Positions 27,889 through 38,515 of a DNA stretch of 64,000 nt are shown here, piece after piece. Source of the stretch: Buttiauxella sp. B2 (GTDB taxonomy: Bacteria; Pseudomonadota; Gammaproteobacteria; Enterobacterales; Enterobacteriaceae); the NCBI RefSeq assembly GCF_006376615.1, contig NZ_VEXQ01000002.1, positions 1 through 64,000 on the forward strand. Reading direction: 5' to 3'. The position numbers and the translations under genes were made by a program. The notes beneath the pieces were generated by a model that was not told the origin of the DNA, ran no database searches, and saw nothing but the letters and a program-made list of their open reading frames with translations. Within the stretch, counting starts at the first letter, position 1. Each line of letters opens with the position of its first letter.

Positions 27889-30412
27889 GTTTACTGATAC
27901 TGCGTCTGAGTATATTGATGCACTTCCGCTTTCTGCCCAGCAGAAGGCGGCTCTTCCTGCATCGGATCTGCAAGCGGTGCATGAGGCGCTCGGCGCGCAA
28001 GAGCAGCACTATGACAGAGCCGATGATTCCCCTTTAGCCTCGGTAAAGGCCCGGCTCGAAGCGAGTTGGCCTGGATCGTTGGGTGGTGAACAGTTAATTA
28101 AGGACGAAGAAGGGCGCACCCAGTTGCAGGCGATGCCAAAAGCAACGCGTGCTTCTATGTTCCCGGACCCATGGCGCACCAACCCAATTGGTCGTTTCTG
28201 GGACCGTCTGCGCGGGCGCGAAGTTAATCCTCGCTACATGTCGAAAGAAGAGGCCGAGGCTGAGCAGAAATGGCGTACCGTCGGGACTATCCGACGTTAC
28301 ATTCTGCTGCTGTTGACCATATCTCAGACTGTCGTTGCGACCTGGTACATGAAGACCATTCTTCCTTACCAGGGTTGGGCACTGATCAATCCTTCCGACA
28401 TGTTCGGCCAGGATCTTTGGGTGTCTTTCATGCAGCTGCTGCCGTATGTGCTGCAAACCGGCATTCTTATCCTGTTTGCGATTTTGTTCTGTTGGGTATC
28501 GGCTGGCTTCTGGACCGCGCTGATGGGTTTCCTTCAGCTACTGATGGGCAAGGATAAATACAGTATCTCTGCTTCAACAGTTGGTGATGAACCAATCGAC
28601 CCGGCAAATCGCACCGCACTTATAATGCCTATCTGTAACGAAGACGTAGACCGTGTATTTGCTGGTCTGCGTGCGACGTGGGAATCGGTAAAAGCGACTG
28701 GTCAACAGCAGCACTTCGATGTTTACATCCTGAGCGACAGCTACAACCCGGATATCTGTGTTGCTGAGCAAAAAGCGTGGATGGAGCTGATTAACGAAGT
28801 GCAGGGCGAAGGGCAGATTTTCTATCGTCGTCGCCGTCGTCGTGTGAAGCGTAAAAGTGGCAACATCGATGACTTCTGTCGTCGTTGGGGTAATCAATAC
28901 AGCTACATGGTGGTGTTGGATGCCGACTCAGTCATGAGCGGTGATTGCCTGACTAACCTGGTGCGTTTGATGAATGCCAACCCGAATGCGGGCATTATTC
29001 AGTCGTCACCAAAAGCGTCTGGCATGGACACCCTGTATGCACGTTGCCAACAGTTTGCGACTCGTGTCTACGGTCCACTGTTTACTGCGGGGCTGCACTT
29101 CTGGCAACTGGGCGAATCCCACTATTGGGGCCATAATGCGATTATCCGCGTTAAGCCGTTCATCGAGCACTGTGCGTTAGCACCGTTGCCAGGTGAAGGG
29201 TCATTCGCGGGTTCAATCCTTTCTCATGACTTCGTGGAAGCAGCATTGATGCGCCGTGCGGGTTGGGGGGTGTGGATTGCCTATGACTTGCCGGGTTCAT
29301 ATGAAGAATTGCCACCGAACTTGCTGGATGAACTCAAGCGTGACCGCCGTTGGTGTCACGGTAACTTGATGAACTTCCGTTTGTTCCTGGTGAAAGGCAT
29401 GCACCCGGTTCACCGTGCAGTGTTCCTGACGGGCGTAATGTCTTATCTGTCTGCGCCGTTGTGGTTTATGTTCCTTGCGTTATCCACTGCATTGCAGGTG
29501 GTACATGCATTGACGGAACCGCAATACTTCCTGCAACCACGCCAGCTATTCCCGGTGTGGCCGCAGTGGCGTCCTGAGCTGGCCATTGCGCTGTTCGCCT
29601 CCACCATGGTGTTGCTGTTCCTGCCTAAGTTGCTGAGCATCATCCTGATTTGGTGCAAAGGCTCGAAAGAGTTCGGTGGCTTCTTGCGCGTGACGCTCTC
29701 ACTGCTGCTGGAAGTGCTGTTCTCTGTGCTGTTGGCTCCGGTGCGTATGCTGTTCCACACCGTGTTTGTGGTCAGCGCCTTCCTCGGCTGGGAAGTGGTG
29801 TGGAACTCACCGCAGCGTGATGACGACTCCACCCCTTGGGGCGAGGCGTTTATGCGCCACGGTTCTCAGCTTCTGCTGGGTCTGGTTTGGGCAGTTGGCA
29901 TGGCGTGGCTGGATTTACGCTTCTTGTTCTGGCTTGCGCCAATCGTATTCTCGCTGATTCTGTCACCGTTTGTTTCGGTGATCTCAAGTCGCGCGACCAT
30001 CGGTTTGCGTACTAAGCGTTGGAAGTTGTTCCTGATCCCGGAAGAGTACTCTCCTCCGCAGGTGTTGGTCGACACCGACAATTACCTGAAGTTGAACCGC
30101 AGCCGTACGCTGGATGATGGCTTTATGCACGCGGTGTTTAACCCATCGTTTAACGCCCTGGCAACAGCAATGGCTACTGCGCGTCACCGTGCAAGCCAGG
30201 TGCTGGAAATTGCTCGTGATCGCCACGTTGAACAGGCTCTTAATGAGACGCCTGAGAAACTTAATCGTGACCGTCGTCTGGTGCTGTTAAGTGACCCGGT
30301 GACGATGTCTCGTTTGCACTACCGTGTGTGGTCTAACCCGGAGCGTTATTCTTCCTGGGTCGATAACTACAAAACGGTTAGTCTGAACCCTGAGGCATTA
30401 CCGTCTAAATAA
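27881..30412 (+). CDS. opgH: Glucan glucosyltransferase OpgH
   Basis: An 843-residue inner-membrane GT2-family enzyme that polymerises UDP-glucose into the linear beta-1,2-glucan backbone. Visible features are an N-terminal cytosolic region, membrane pairs near residues 140 and 200, the GT2 motifs DSYNPD and VLDADS, the acceptor-site RDRRW, and about five C-terminal helices. E. coli OpgH also binds FtsZ to couple nutrient state to cell size. The ATG overlaps the end of opgG (operon). Confidence 0.96.
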   Translation: MNKFTDTASEYIDALPLSAQQKAALPASDLQAVHEALGAQEQHYDRADDSPLASVKARLEASWPGSLGGEQLIKDEEGRTQLQAMPKATRASMFPDPWRTNPIGRFWDRLRGREVNPRYMSKEEAEAEQKWRTVGTIRRYILLLLTISQTVVATWYMKTILPYQGWALINPSDMFGQDLWVSFMQLLPYVLQTGILILFAILFCWVSAGFWTALMGFLQLLMGKDKYSISASTVGDEPIDPANRTALIMPICNEDVDRVFAGLRATWESVKATGQQQHFDVYILSDSYNPDICVAEQKAWMELINEVQGEGQIFYRRRRRRVKRKSGNIDDFCRRWGNQYSYMVVLDADSVMSGDCLTNLVRLMNANPNAGIIQSSPKASGMDTLYARCQQFATRVYGPLFTAGLHFWQLGESHYWGHNAIIRVKPFIEHCALAPLPGEGSFAGSILSHDFVEAALMRRAGWGVWIAYDLPGSYEELPPNLLDELKRDRRWCHGNLMNFRLFLVKGMHPVHRAVFLTGVMSYLSAPLWFMFLALSTALQVVHALTEPQYFLQPRQLFPVWPQWRPELAIALFASTMVLLFLPKLLSIILIWCKGSKEFGGFLRVTLSLLLEVLFSVLLAPVRMLFHTVFVVSAFLGWEVVWNSPQRDDDSTPWGEAFMRHGSQLLLGLVWAVGMAWLDLRFLFWLAPIVFSLILSPFVSVISSRATIGLRTKRWKLFLIPEEYSPPQVLVDTDNYLKLNRSRTLDDGFMHAVFNPSFNALATAMATARHRASQVLEIARDRHVEQALNETPEKLNRDRRLVLLSDPVTMSRLHYRVWSNPERYSSWVDNYKTVSLNPEALPSK

Positions 30413-30432
30413 AGCGCGGACTGCATAATAAA

Positions 30433-30461
30433 ATGCCGGCCTTCGGGTTGGCATTTTTTTT
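30433..30461 (+). terminator. Terminator after opgGH
   Basis: The stem ATGCCGGC-CTTCGG-GTTGGCAT is followed by eight T bases, shortly after the opgH stop. Confidence 0.88.
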
Positions 30462-30485
30462 GAGCTCAAGCGGCAGGAGAGTAAA

Positions 30486-30716
30486 TTGCTAAGAATGATT
30501 GTGGTGGTAATGGTCGCGTGTGTGCTAAGTGGCTGCGGGAGTATCATCAGCCGTGCAGTGCCGGGGCAGGGGCATGGAAATCAGTATTACCCCGGCGTGC
30601 AATGGGATGTGCGGGACAGCGCCTGGCGCTATATTACGGTGCTCGATTTACCGTTCTCGCTCGTCTTCGATACGCTGTTGCTGCCAATTGACGCAAGCCA
30701 CGGTCCTTATGAATAA
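30486..30716 (+). CDS. yceK: Small lipoprotein YceK
   Basis: A 76-residue lipoprotein (E. coli YceK is 75) of the DUF1375 family with lipobox LSGC (acylated Cys near residue 17). The mature part GSIISRAVPGQGHGNQYYPG is almost identical to E. coli. The start is taken as TTG at 30486 because AGGAG lies 6-7 bases upstream; the ATG at 30495 would be too far from it. Function unknown. Confidence 0.88.
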   Translation: MLRMIVVVMVACVLSGCGSIISRAVPGQGHGNQYYPGVQWDVRDSAWRYITVLDLPFSLVFDTLLLPIDASHGPYE

Positions 30717-30719
30717 GTG

Positions 30720-31094
30720 TTACCGTTCATCCCATTCATCAGATGAAGCTTGCCCTTCTTCGGTATCCAGCGGCGGCTCAAGCTGAAACTCGCCTTCATC
30801 CCATTCGTGCAGCGTATTTTCTTCAATCCATTCCTGACGTAACTCGATTTCATCGTAGTCACCATCGAACACGCTTTGCGCCGCTTCACCACTGACCATC
30901 GGCAAACACTCACCATCTTCGCTATCCGTGGCGAAGAACTCGGCTTGCCACATAATGTCGCCATCCTGAAGAATGTACTTCTGAATATTCAGTTGCTGAA
31001 CACTGGCACTTTCTTCATCAATTTCTGGATTCTCTACAAGGAAAAGCTCGCGTGCAGCATCAATGGCTTCTTCCAGCGTCGCGTACAGACTCAT
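30720..31094 (-). CDS. msyB: Acidic protein MsyB
   Basis: A 124-residue very acidic cytosolic protein, the same length as E. coli MsyB, which was found as a multicopy suppressor of secY and secA defects. The C-terminus EFQLEPPLDTEEG and the tail DEWDER are conserved. The start at MSLYATLEEA is preceded by AAGGAGATTACT on the minus strand. It lies tail to tail with yceK, three bases apart. Confidence 0.92.
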   Translation of the reverse strand: MSLYATLEEAIDAARELFLVENPEIDEESASVQQLNIQKYILQDGDIMWQAEFFATDSEDGECLPMVSGEAAQSVFDGDYDEIELRQEWIEENTLHEWDEGEFQLEPPLDTEEGQASSDEWDER

Positions 31095-31189
31095 AGTAAT
31101 CTCCTTTTGATACAGGTCAGGGAGCACGCGCTCCGGTGCAATTTCAAGTTAATTGTTGACGCTGTTTGCAAAGTTGCAAGTATGAGATT

Positions 31190-31318
31190 TAATCCTCGTC
31201 ATAATTCAAGTTGTCTCTTTGTTGGCTGCACTCACTCGCCCAAATCACTTACTGATGTAAGCTCATTGGGGCTCGTTCTCTTGCCGCCTCGATACAATTT
31301 GAATTATTTAGAGGATTA
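31190..31318. repeat. ERIC (IRU) element, full-length form
   Basis: About 129 bases from AATCCTCGTCATAATTCAAG to GAATTATTTAGAGGATTA, with the ERIC core CACTTACTGATGTAAGCTCA in the middle. It occupies the mdtG-msyB gap and ends six bases before the mdtG stop codon, so it would be in the 3' part of the mdtG transcript. Confidence 0.85.
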
Positions 31319-31323
31319 CAGAG

Positions 31324-32550
31324 TTACTCTTCCAAAGTACGGGCGCGATCGGTTGGGTGACGCAGGCTTATCCATGAGTAAAGCGCGTTGAAAAGTACCA
31401 CACAGGCGGTGACTAAGAAGACGGTACGGAAACCATAGCTGGCGGAAACAGCAGCACCCACTAACGGACCGGTGACATTGCCAATATCACGGAATGACTG
31501 GTTGTAGCTGAAGATACGCCCGGCAATTTGATTGCTGGAGTTATAGACAAGCAGTGTCTGAACCGCAGGTAGCAATGCGCCATCGGCAGCTCCCAGCAGA
31601 AAACGTAATACTCCCAATTGCCACGGTGTTTGTACCATCGACATAGGGATAAGCAACAGCACCGAGATAACCAGTGCGCAGATTAAAATCCGTTCAGGGC
31701 CGATTCTGTCGCCAAGCTTACCCAGACGTGGGGCGCTGAGCAGTGCGGCAACGCCAGGCACGGATGCAATCATGCCGCTGATAAATGCCAGGTTACTGAC
31801 ATTGCCCGCGAGCTCACGCACATAGAGCGTAAGAATGGGTGCAATTGAACCTGTTGCTACCTGAATGATCATGGTGGTGACAAACAGGCTAAGGACCAGG
31901 CGTGGGTTTTTCAATGAGGTTAATACCTGGCGTGCGTGCAGCATGTCTTTCTTGTGCACTGGGGTAAATTGCTCGCGAATGCAAAAAAACGTGAAGATAA
32001 AACAGATAAACAACACGGCAGCCGTGATGAAAAACACCGGGCGCAGGCCGTAAGTATCTGCCAGAAAACCGCCAATCATCGGGCCAAGCAGTGCACCACT
32101 CACACCGCCGGTAGACAGTGTACCGAGCGCCCAACCGCTTTTATGACGTGGGACTTGTGTGGCAATCAGCGCGTTAGCATTGGGAACAAAACCACCCAGC
32201 AAACCTAGCAGAGCGCGGAGAGCTAAAAACTGCCAGATGTTGCTTGCAAAACCCATCAGCACCATCACGATGGACATTCCAAGAGCGGAACGCAGCAGCA
32301 TTATCTTGCGGCCTTTACGGTCAGCAAGTCCTCCCCAAAAAGGTGATGCTATTGCTGAAAACAAGAAGGTAATGCTGAAAACAATTCCTGACCACATGTT
32401 TAACTGGCTGTGACCTGTCACACCAAGAGACTCTACATACAAGGGCAGGAAAGGCATTACCAGGCTAAATGCAACACCGGTAAGAAAACACCCAAGCCAT
32501 GCAACGGTGAGATTTCGTTTCCAGTTAATGGTGCACTCGGGGAGAGTCAT
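31324..32550 (-). CDS. mdtG: MFS multidrug efflux protein MdtG
   Basis: A 408-residue, 12-helix major facilitator protein, the same length as E. coli MdtG. The MFS motif A appears as [10 protein letters not shown] between helices 2 and 3, with a second copy [11 protein letters not shown] in the C-terminal half. In E. coli it exports fosfomycin and deoxycholate and is induced by the MarA/SoxS/Rob system. The 154-base gap to lpxL holds its promoter; no marbox was clearly read. Confidence 0.93.
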   Translation of the reverse strand: MTLPECTINWKRNLTVAWLGCFLTGVAFSLVMPFLPLYVESLGVTGHSQLNMWSGIVFSITFLFSAIASPFWGGLADRKGRKIMLLRSALGMSIVMVLMGFASNIWQFLALRALLGLLGGFVPNANALIATQVPRHKSGWALGTLSTGGVSGALLGPMIGGFLADTYGLRPVFFITAAVLFICFIFTFFCIREQFTPVHKKDMLHARQVLTSLKNPRLVLSLFVTTMIIQVATGSIAPILTLYVRELAGNVSNLAFISGMIASVPGVAALLSAPRLGKLGDRIGPERILICALVISVLLLIPMSMVQTPWQLGVLRFLLGAADGALLPAVQTLLVYNSSNQIAGRIFSYNQSFRDIGNVTGPLVGAAVSASYGFRTVFLVTACVVLFNALYSWISLRHPTDRARTLEE

Positions 32551-32704
32551 AACACTCCAGTTCAGAATGGGGGATACAGGCTAATGAAATTATTACCTTG
32601 CTAATTATGCTCCTGTTAAAGGGGGAGTAGCAACGTTTGTGAAACACAATTTTAAAATGATAAAAGGTGGCTGAATACCACCCTTAAATTTGCTGAAGAA
32701 AGGA

Positions 32705-33625
32705 TTAATAGCGTGAAGGAACGCCTTCAGGGCGAGTTTTAAAGCGACGATGCAGCCACATGTATTGCTCTGGCGCCATCATAATGCATTGCTCAATGAT
32801 TTTGTTCATCCAGATTGCGGTGCCTTCTGGTGTTTCCAGCGGTGGTGAAAATTCTGCAGGCAGAATAATCAGCTCGTATCCTTTGCCGTCTGGTTTCCTG
32901 CGTGGCACCATCGGGACAATGGCAGCACCCGACATCCGCGCCAGAGTATAAGTTCCGCAGGTAGTAGCAGCCTCGTCAACGCCAAAGAACGGCACAAAAA
33001 CGCTGCCACTTGGGCCGTAGTCATGATCGGGTGCGTACCATAGTATTTCGCCCTTTTTGAGGGCGCGAATCATGCCTTTAAGGTCTTTACGATCGATCAT
33101 ACTTTTGTTCGAACGCATACGGCCCCAGGTTTGCAGCCAGTCGATCAGGGCGTTGTCATTCGGGCGGTAAACACCGATACCTGGCGTATTCATGCCAAAC
33201 ATACGTGCGCCTAACTCAAGGGTCAGAAAGTGGATACCAATAAGCAGCACGCCGCGTTTTGCTTTCTGCACCGCATGGATTTGTTCAACTCCCGTTACAT
33301 CACACCAACGCCTGATACGCCATTCCGGCCAGAACCAGGCAATACCCGTTTCCATCAGACCTAAGCCTACAGATTCAAAGTTTTTTACCAGGTAATATTC
33401 GCGTTCAGAAGCTGTTTTGTTTGGGAAGGCGAGTTCAAGATTGCGGCGTGTAATTCTGACGCGGCGTTTCATAAACCGCATAGCTAATTGGCCAAGACCG
33501 AGCCCAAGCCGATAGATAACCGGGTAAGGTAGTAGGGTAATTAAATAGAGTATGCCAATACCAAACCAGATTCCCCAATAGCGGGGATGGAGTAATGCGC
33601 GCGAGAATTGCGGTAAGTTCGTCAT
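32705..33625 (-). CDS. lpxL: Lipid A lauroyl acyltransferase LpxL
   Basis: A 306-residue inner-membrane enzyme that adds the secondary lauroyl chain to Kdo2-lipid IVA. The catalytic HX4(D/E) motif is HFLTLE near residue 132. The N-terminal membrane segment [20 protein letters not shown] and the end RPEGVPSRY agree with LpxL rather than its cold-shock paralogue LpxP. Its position between mdtG and trhO matches E. coli. Confidence 0.94.
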   Translation of the reverse strand: MTNLPQFSRALLHPRYWGIWFGIGILYLITLLPYPVIYRLGLGLGQLAMRFMKRRVRITRRNLELAFPNKTASEREYYLVKNFESVGLGLMETGIAWFWPEWRIRRWCDVTGVEQIHAVQKAKRGVLLIGIHFLTLELGARMFGMNTPGIGVYRPNDNALIDWLQTWGRMRSNKSMIDRKDLKGMIRALKKGEILWYAPDHDYGPSGSVFVPFFGVDEAATTCGTYTLARMSGAAIVPMVPRRKPDGKGYELIILPAEFSPPLETPEGTAIWMNKIIEQCIMMAPEQYMWLHRRFKTRPEGVPSRY

Positions 33626-33856
33626 GTAAAACCTATAGTGACGGCAAATGCCGGATCTTCTTGAGTCAGACTATTGTGACATTATTTATTCGTGTGCCAA
33701 AGTTAACAGCGGCAGAGTGTCTGATAACCCAACAGTTGTTGTTCTCTAAGCGGAAAGATTAGGGAAATGTAGCGCAAAATGCAGGGATGTAAATTAACGT
33801 TAATTGCTTTATGATGCAGCCCACTTTTTTCCATCTACGAAATTCGGGCGAACACC

Positions 33857-34906
33857 ATGCCAGTGTTACATAACCGCATATCGAATGATGAACTGCGTGA
33901 GCGCATGTTGGCTGAAGCCGAGCCGCGCACCACCATCTCATTCTATAAGTATTTCACCATCGAAGAACCTCAAGCTACACGTGATGCGCTGTATCAGGCT
34001 TTTATTGCGCTGAACGTATTTGGCCGCGTCTATCTTGCCCATGAGGGTATCAACGCGCAGATAAGCGTTCCGCAGAGCCGAGTCGATGCGTTCCGCGAAG
34101 CGCTTTTTGGGTTCCATCCTGCACTGAACGGTGTGCGTTTGAATATTGCACTTGAGGACGATGGTAAATCGTTTTGGGTGTTACGCATGAAAGTTCGCGA
34201 CCGCATCGTTGCAGATGGGATTGACGATGCGTCATTCGATGCCAGCAACGTCGGGTCTTATCTCAAGGCGGCAGATGTCAACGCGATGCTTGATGACCCT
34301 GAAGCCGTGTTTATCGACATGCGCAACCATTACGAGTACGAAGTGGGCCATTTTCACAATGCCATGGAGATCCCAGCAGATACTTTCCGTGAACAGCTGC
34401 CAAAAGCGGTAGACATGTTGCAGGATGACAAAGACAAGAAGATTGTCATGTATTGCACCGGTGGAATTCGTTGTGAAAAAGCCAGTGCCTGGATGCTGCA
34501 CAACGGTTTTAAGAACGTTTACCATATTGAAGGCGGAATCATTGAGTACGCCAGACGTGCGCGTGAACAAGGTATTCCTGTGCGTTTTGTCGGTAAAAAC
34601 TTTGTTTTTGACGAACGTATGGGCGAGCGGATTTCCGATGAAGTGATTGCCCATTGCCATCAGTGTGGCACCTCTTGCGACAATCATACCAACTGCAAAA
34701 ATGATGGCTGCCATCTGCTGTTTATTCAGTGCCCAAGCTGTGCTGAGAAGTTCGCTGGTTGTTGTAGTGAGATTTGCCGCGAGGAATTGGCACTGTCGCC
34801 AGAAGAGCAGCGTCGTCGCCGTGCAGGCCGAGAGAATGGTAATAAGATTTTCAACAAATCGCGTGGTGCGTTGAATACCACATTACGCATCCCCGACCCT
34901 GAGTAA
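33857..34906 (+). CDS. trhO: tRNA uridine-34 hydroxylase TrhO
   Basis: A 349-residue rhodanese-family protein that makes 5-hydroxyuridine at tRNA position 34 using oxygen. The rhodanese active loop is C200-TGGIRC, and a Cys-rich C-terminal part ([14 protein letters not shown] and [12 protein letters not shown]) suggests metal binding. Length and sequence correspond to E. coli YceA/TrhO (350 aa). No strong Shine-Dalgarno precedes the ATG. Confidence 0.94.
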   Translation: MPVLHNRISNDELRERMLAEAEPRTTISFYKYFTIEEPQATRDALYQAFIALNVFGRVYLAHEGINAQISVPQSRVDAFREALFGFHPALNGVRLNIALEDDGKSFWVLRMKVRDRIVADGIDDASFDASNVGSYLKAADVNAMLDDPEAVFIDMRNHYEYEVGHFHNAMEIPADTFREQLPKAVDMLQDDKDKKIVMYCTGGIRCEKASAWMLHNGFKNVYHIEGGIIEYARRAREQGIPVRFVGKNFVFDERMGERISDEVIAHCHQCGTSCDNHTNCKNDGCHLLFIQCPSCAEKFAGCCSEICREELALSPEEQRRRRAGRENGNKIFNKSRGALNTTLRIPDPE

Positions 34907-34914
34907 CGCTAAAT

Positions 34915-34938
34915 GGGTGGATAAAATCATATCCACCC
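34915..34938. terminator. Stem-loop between trhO and yceO
   Basis: GGGTGGATA-AAATCA-TATCCACCC is a perfect nine-base-pair stem followed by GATTTATTT. It can serve trhO and perhaps the convergent solA-yceO transcript. Confidence 0.65.
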
Positions 34939-34946
34939 GATTTATT

Positions 34947-35060
34947 TCAGTGCCACCACAAGTAAATCACATCAATCAAAATCAGCAACGCTGAGAGCAC
35001 CAGATACAGCATCAAGTGCTCGCGTACGTTATGAATCAAATAGTCAAAAATGCGGCGCAT
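34947..35060 (-). CDS. yceO: Small membrane protein YceO
   Basis: A 37-residue protein with one membrane helix: [20 protein letters not shown] followed by hydrophobic residues. It matches the C-terminal part of E. coli YceO (46 aa), including the [10 protein letters not shown]-like core. The upstream part present in E. coli has no start codon here without reaching into solA; the open frame continues upstream inside solA. Starts seven bases after the solA stop. Function unknown. Confidence 0.7.
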   Translation of the reverse strand: MRRIFDYLIHNVREHLMLYLVLSALLILIDVIYLWWH

Positions 35061-35067
35061 AACAGGC

Positions 35068-36186
35068 TCATTTAAAGCGTGAAAGTGAGAATGGCGCAAG
35101 GTCAAAGGTCGACTCTTTACCCAATGCAAACTGACAGGCTATTTCCCCAAGTACCGAAGCGAATTTAAACCCATGCCCGCTCAGTCCAGTAATCACCAGT
35201 GTATTGTCATGGCCAGGTAGAGTATCAATGATAAAATCTTCGTCTGGCGACATATCGTAGGTGCAGGCGGCACCATGCATGCAGACGCCAACACCCGGCA
35301 TTATCTGGCGCAAGAAGCTGAACACCTCACTACCGTCACTTGCGATAGCACCGAATGGTTTACGTTGCTGGGGTTCGCTGATGACCTGCCCACCATTATG
35401 TTTACCCAGTTTCAGCTCGTTATCCTCGCCTGCGGGGAAACCATAATATTGGCTGCCATCGGGTAATTCGGCAGTGAAGGCTGGGAAATGGTTATTTTCG
35501 CTGTAACGCCCATCAGCCTGATGCCAGCTAAAGATTTTGCGCACCGGAGTGACCGGCAGTTCGGGTAACAATTTGGTTACCCAGGTTCCGGCACTGACCA
35601 ACAGCTTATCTGCAGTGAATTCACCTTCCGAGGTTGTAACGCTTACGCCGTCTGCGGTATGGCGAATATCAGTCACTGGACAATTAAACAGCTGGGCACA
35701 ACCGCCCTGGTTGGCCAGACGAATGTAAGTGGCTACTGCCAGTTCGCTGCGTAACACGCCAGAATCTGGCTCAAAGAGGCCAAGATAGTTTGCTGGAACG
35801 GTAAGTTGCGGCCAACGCATCATTACTTCGTCAGCCGTGAGCGTTTCAAGTGGTAATGACCAGGATTGCGCACTGCTTTGTACCGTGGAGATAAAAGCTG
35901 AGTCTGCAGGGCCCAGGTTAATCACGCCGGTGCGATGAAATACTTTCTCACCGCTGATTTCTTGCAATGCGTCCCACAGTTTCTGAGCGCGTAACACCAA
36001 CGGGACATACTTTTCCCCTTCACCATAAGCATGACGCATCAGGCGTGTATCACCGTGATGACTGCCTTGCTGATGAGGAGGGTGGCAACTGTCTATCATT
36101 AGCACATTTAAACCGGAATGAGTGGCATAGCACCCGGCTGCTGCACCGACAGAACCGCTACCGACGATGATTAGGTCATAATGCAT
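35068..36186 (-). CDS. solA: N-methyl-L-tryptophan oxidase
   Basis: A 372-residue flavoprotein of the monomeric sarcosine oxidase family, the same length as E. coli SolA. The FAD-binding Rossmann motif is [11 protein letters not shown] at residues 8-18. The Cys in [15 protein letters not shown] near residue 307 is the one that carries covalent FAD in this family. It oxidises N-methyl amino acids, releasing formaldehyde and hydrogen peroxide. Confidence 0.94.
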   Translation of the reverse strand: MHYDLIIVGSGSVGAAAGCYATHSGLNVLMIDSCHPPHQQGSHHGDTRLMRHAYGEGEKYVPLVLRAQKLWDALQEISGEKVFHRTGVINLGPADSAFISTVQSSAQSWSLPLETLTADEVMMRWPQLTVPANYLGLFEPDSGVLRSELAVATYIRLANQGGCAQLFNCPVTDIRHTADGVSVTTSEGEFTADKLLVSAGTWVTKLLPELPVTPVRKIFSWHQADGRYSENNHFPAFTAELPDGSQYYGFPAGEDNELKLGKHNGGQVISEPQQRKPFGAIASDGSEVFSFLRQIMPGVGVCMHGAACTYDMSPDEDFIIDTLPGHDNTLVITGLSGHGFKFASVLGEIACQFALGKESTFDLAPFSLSRFK

Positions 36187-36263
36187 AGGGCTTTTCTCTG
36201 TGACAGAAATTGCTTAGTAGGGTAATTAATTTTTGACTAGCTGACAAATAAGTGAAACCTGAA

Positions 36264-36293
36264 TAATAAAAAAGGCACCTCTGCGGTGCCTTG
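36264..36293 (-). terminator. Terminator after bssS
   Basis: On the minus strand AAGGCACC-GCAGA-GGTGCCTTTTTTATTATT is a strong stem and U-tract located 24 bases after the bssS stop codon. Confidence 0.88.
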
Positions 36294-36316
36294 CGTTATT
36301 TGGGCAGCATCGTCAA

Positions 36317-36571
36317 TCAATGCTTACGATAATCGTTTACCTGGTAATCACTAGATTCAATCTTTGCAATGCCGGCTTCTAAAATAGAAATAAATTGCCG
36401 GGCGACATCCGTGGTCAGCCATAAAGTTTGACCAATTTCAGTTTCGTCGTGCTTTTGCGTATTTGAGGTCAGGTAGTGCAGGCGAAGCATCAGCGCGTCA
36501 TAGCTATCTACGGTGCTGATGTCCCATCCAATAAGGGGATGGGTCTGGATAACATCACTATTTTTTTCCAT
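36317..36571 (-). CDS. bssS: Biofilm regulator BssS
   Basis: An 84-residue cytosolic protein, the same length as E. coli BssS (YceP), reported to affect biofilm formation and indole/AI-2 signalling. The cores THPLIGWDISTVDSYDALML and GQTLWLTTDVARQFISILEA are nearly identical. The second of two adjacent ATG codons is used to match the family start. Molecular mechanism unknown. Confidence 0.93.
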   Translation of the reverse strand: MEKNSDVIQTHPLIGWDISTVDSYDALMLRLHYLTSNTQKHDETEIGQTLWLTTDVARQFISILEAGIAKIESSDYQVNDYRKH

Positions 36572-37016
36572 CATAACCCCTTTTGTACGTGTGTTTAAGA
36601 CAACGGTTCGCGAGGTTTAATGCTTGTTTAATGTGAAGCCAGTTAAGTATATCAATGATTAAGCTATTTCGAGGAAGAAATAAATACCCTGCAACACTTT
36701 TTTTACAATAAAGCGTTTTGTAGTGCAATAAACCGGCAGAATATTTCTCATTGAATCGGCGGAATCCGAGTAATAAAGAGGAAAGTGGAATTATTTGCGG
36801 GGTTAGTTTTAAACAATTAAAAAAACCGGATGGCGACACCCGGTATAAAATAGTAACGAGGGAATTTATTTATACCCGTCATACTTCAAGCTATGGGGTG
36901 TTGGCTACACTCGCAAACCTGAGCAAGCTCCCTTGCCGTCTACCCACAACTCGAATTATTTAGGGTATATCAAGGATAAATAGTGGCTCAAAGCTGACCA
37001 CCTTCCATGATGTGTT
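36572..37016. other. bssS-dinI spacer
   Basis: A 445-base region holding the bssS promoter area on the minus strand and an ERIC element (36871-36969). The 93-codon open frame on the minus strand at 36558-36839 runs into bssS and has no supported start. An imperfect stem-loop AAAAAAACCGG...CCGGTATAAAA lies near 36820-36850. Nothing else is recognisable. Confidence 0.6.
36871..36969. repeat. ERIC (IRU) element lacking its central core
   Basis: The outer ends TATACCCGTCATACTTCAAG and CAACTCGAATTATTTAGGGTATA are well preserved. The central stretch that includes CACTTACT is missing, giving about 99 bases. It lies in the spacer upstream of bssS and downstream of dinI. Confidence 0.85.
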
Positions 37017-37262
37017 TTAATCCGCAGCAAACCAGTCGTCAGCGCTTTCCCAGGTCTCTTGCAATATTTCGCTAATGCGATCGCGATCTTCTTTGTTAGC
37101 TCCTAAAACCGACAGGTTATTAGCAGCGGCATAACGCACCTGAACGTGATTTTCATTTTCAGGATAATGTTGAGTAATGCGACGTGAGAGTTCATTGGCA
37201 AGCGCATCAATAGCGCCTGGCGGCAGAGATGTAGTTTTGGCAATAGTAACTTCAATACGCAT
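37017..37262 (-). CDS. dinI: SOS modulator DinI
   Basis: An 81-residue protein that stabilises RecA filaments and modulates UmuD and LexA cleavage. The sequence MRIEVTIAKT and the C-terminal helix ISEILQETWESADDWF with its acidic face are conserved with E. coli. A LexA box lies 20-39 bases upstream of the ATG, so it is SOS-induced. Confidence 0.95.
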   Translation of the reverse strand: MRIEVTIAKTTSLPPGAIDALANELSRRITQHYPENENHVQVRYAAANNLSVLGANKEDRDRISEILQETWESADDWFAAD

Positions 37263-37281
37263 AACAGCCCCCTGTATAATA

Positions 37282-37301
37282 TACTGGATATTTATACAGT
37301 C
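37282..37301 (-). promoter_or_regulatory. LexA box of dinI
   Basis: The minus strand reads GACTGTATAAATATCCAGTA, fitting CTGT-N8-CCAG/ACAG and differing at few positions from the E. coli dinI SOS box. It overlaps the expected promoter region of dinI. Confidence 0.85.
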
Positions 37302-37335
37302 ATATTATTAACTATGCAACAAGGGGCGTTAAAAA

Positions 37336-38382
37336 TTATGCTTTTACAGACCAACTCACTTGCTCACCGGCCAGGAATGGCACGATGCTGTCATCGCTGG
37401 TTGCGATAGTCTCTGGCATTGTGACCTGCGTGCGTACCAGCTCAATGGTTTCTTCGTTGACTGGCAAACCATAGAAGCGTGGGCCGTTGAGTGAGGAGAA
37501 CGCTTCAAAGTGCTGCATCGCATTCATCTCTTCAAACACTGTCGCATAAGCACCCAAAGCTGAAGGGGCGTTAAAACAACCTGCACAACCGCAGCTGGTT
37601 TCTTTGCGGTTGCGCGCATGAGGCGCGGAGTCTGTACCGAGGAATACACGGTCACATCCGCTGGCAACCAGCTCGCGTAACGCTTCCTGATGAATGCTGC
37701 GTTTTAATATTGGCAGACAATACAGGTGAGGGCGAACACCACCAACCAGCATATGATTACGGTTGAACATCAGGTGTTGCGGGGTAATGGTTGAGCCCAA
37801 AAGGGAGTTTCCTTCCTTCACATATTGTGCAGCGTCTTTAGTTGTGATGTGTTCAAACACCACTTTCAGTTCTGGCAACTGGCAGCGCAGTGGCTCCAGA
37901 ACGGTTTCGATAAAGCGTGCTTCACGGTCAAAGATATCAATGTCGGCGTGAGTCACTTCACCATGGATAAGCAGTGGCATGCCGATTTTTTGCATGCGCT
38001 CGAGCACCGGTAAGATTGCAGCGGTGCTGGTTACGCCATGGCTTGAGTTGGTTGTCGCATTAGCCGGATACAGTTTTGCAGCCGTAAACACACCTTCGTT
38101 AAACCCGCGCTCAACTTCGTTCGGGTCTAAAGAATCGGTCAGATAGCAGGTCATCAAAGGCTCAAAATTATGCCCCTGTGGTACGGCGTCGAGAATCCGT
38201 TGGCGATAAGCAATGGCAGCTTCAACCGTTGTTACAGGCGGTGCCAGGTTGGGCATCACAATCGCGCGACCATAAATTTCGCTGGTATAAGGCACCACCG
38301 TTTTTAACATCTCACCATCACGAAGGTGAACATGCCAGTCATCTGGGCGGCGAATTTTTAATACCTGAGGTAATACGGTCAT
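37336..38382 (-). CDS. pyrC: Dihydroorotase
   Basis: A 348-residue zinc enzyme that interconverts carbamoyl-aspartate and dihydroorotate in pyrimidine synthesis, the same length as E. coli PyrC. The metal-binding H17-V-H19 lies in [10 protein letters not shown], the lysine that is carbamylated in [14 protein letters not shown], and the catalytic Asp in LGTDSAPH. Expression is probably controlled by PurR and by a pyrimidine-sensitive leader hairpin (see the separate entries). Confidence 0.96.
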   Translation of the reverse strand: MTVLPQVLKIRRPDDWHVHLRDGEMLKTVVPYTSEIYGRAIVMPNLAPPVTTVEAAIAYRQRILDAVPQGHNFEPLMTCYLTDSLDPNEVERGFNEGVFTAAKLYPANATTNSSHGVTSTAAILPVLERMQKIGMPLLIHGEVTHADIDIFDREARFIETVLEPLRCQLPELKVVFEHITTKDAAQYVKEGNSLLGSTITPQHLMFNRNHMLVGGVRPHLYCLPILKRSIHQEALRELVASGCDRVFLGTDSAPHARNRKETSCGCAGCFNAPSALGAYATVFEEMNAMQHFEAFSSLNGPRFYGLPVNEETIELVRTQVTMPETIATSDDSIVPFLAGEQVSWSVKA

Positions 38383-38390
38383 GAAAGTGC

Positions 38391-38428
38391 TCCGGCGTAG
38401 GAAGGAAATAACGATGATTTATGCCGGA
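38391..38428 (-). promoter_or_regulatory. pyrC leader hairpin masking the Shine-Dalgarno
   Basis: On the minus strand TCCGGC (38428-38423) can pair with GCCGGA (38396-38391), which contains the ribosome-binding CGGAG ahead of the pyrC ATG. In E. coli a pyrimidine-dependent shift of the transcription start decides whether such a hairpin forms. The arrangement seems preserved here. Confidence 0.65.
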
Positions 38429-38440
38429 CACAAAGGATAT

Positions 38441-38456
38441 GTGCAAACGTTTTTCT
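38441..38456. promoter_or_regulatory. PurR-like operator upstream of pyrC
   Basis: GTGCAAACGTTTTTCT resembles the PurR palindrome ACGCAAACGTTTGCGT with a well kept GCAAACGTTT centre, and E. coli pyrC is a known PurR target. Confidence 0.55.
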
Positions 38457-38474
38457 TTGCACCATTTTCGTTGA

Positions 38475-38513
38475 AATTTTCTTGGGGAGCACGATGTCTC
38501 CCCCGAAAAGGTT
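38475..38513 (-). terminator. Possible terminator after yceB
   Basis: On the minus strand GGGGGAG...CTCCCC forms a stem of about six base pairs just after the yceB stop, followed by an A/T-rich stretch without a clean U run. Confidence 0.4.
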
Positions 38514-38515
38514 GT

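Noticed and set aside
36558-36839. 93-codon open frame on the minus strand upstream of bssS
   Set aside because: It runs into the bssS start region, has no supported start signal and no recognisable protein pattern.
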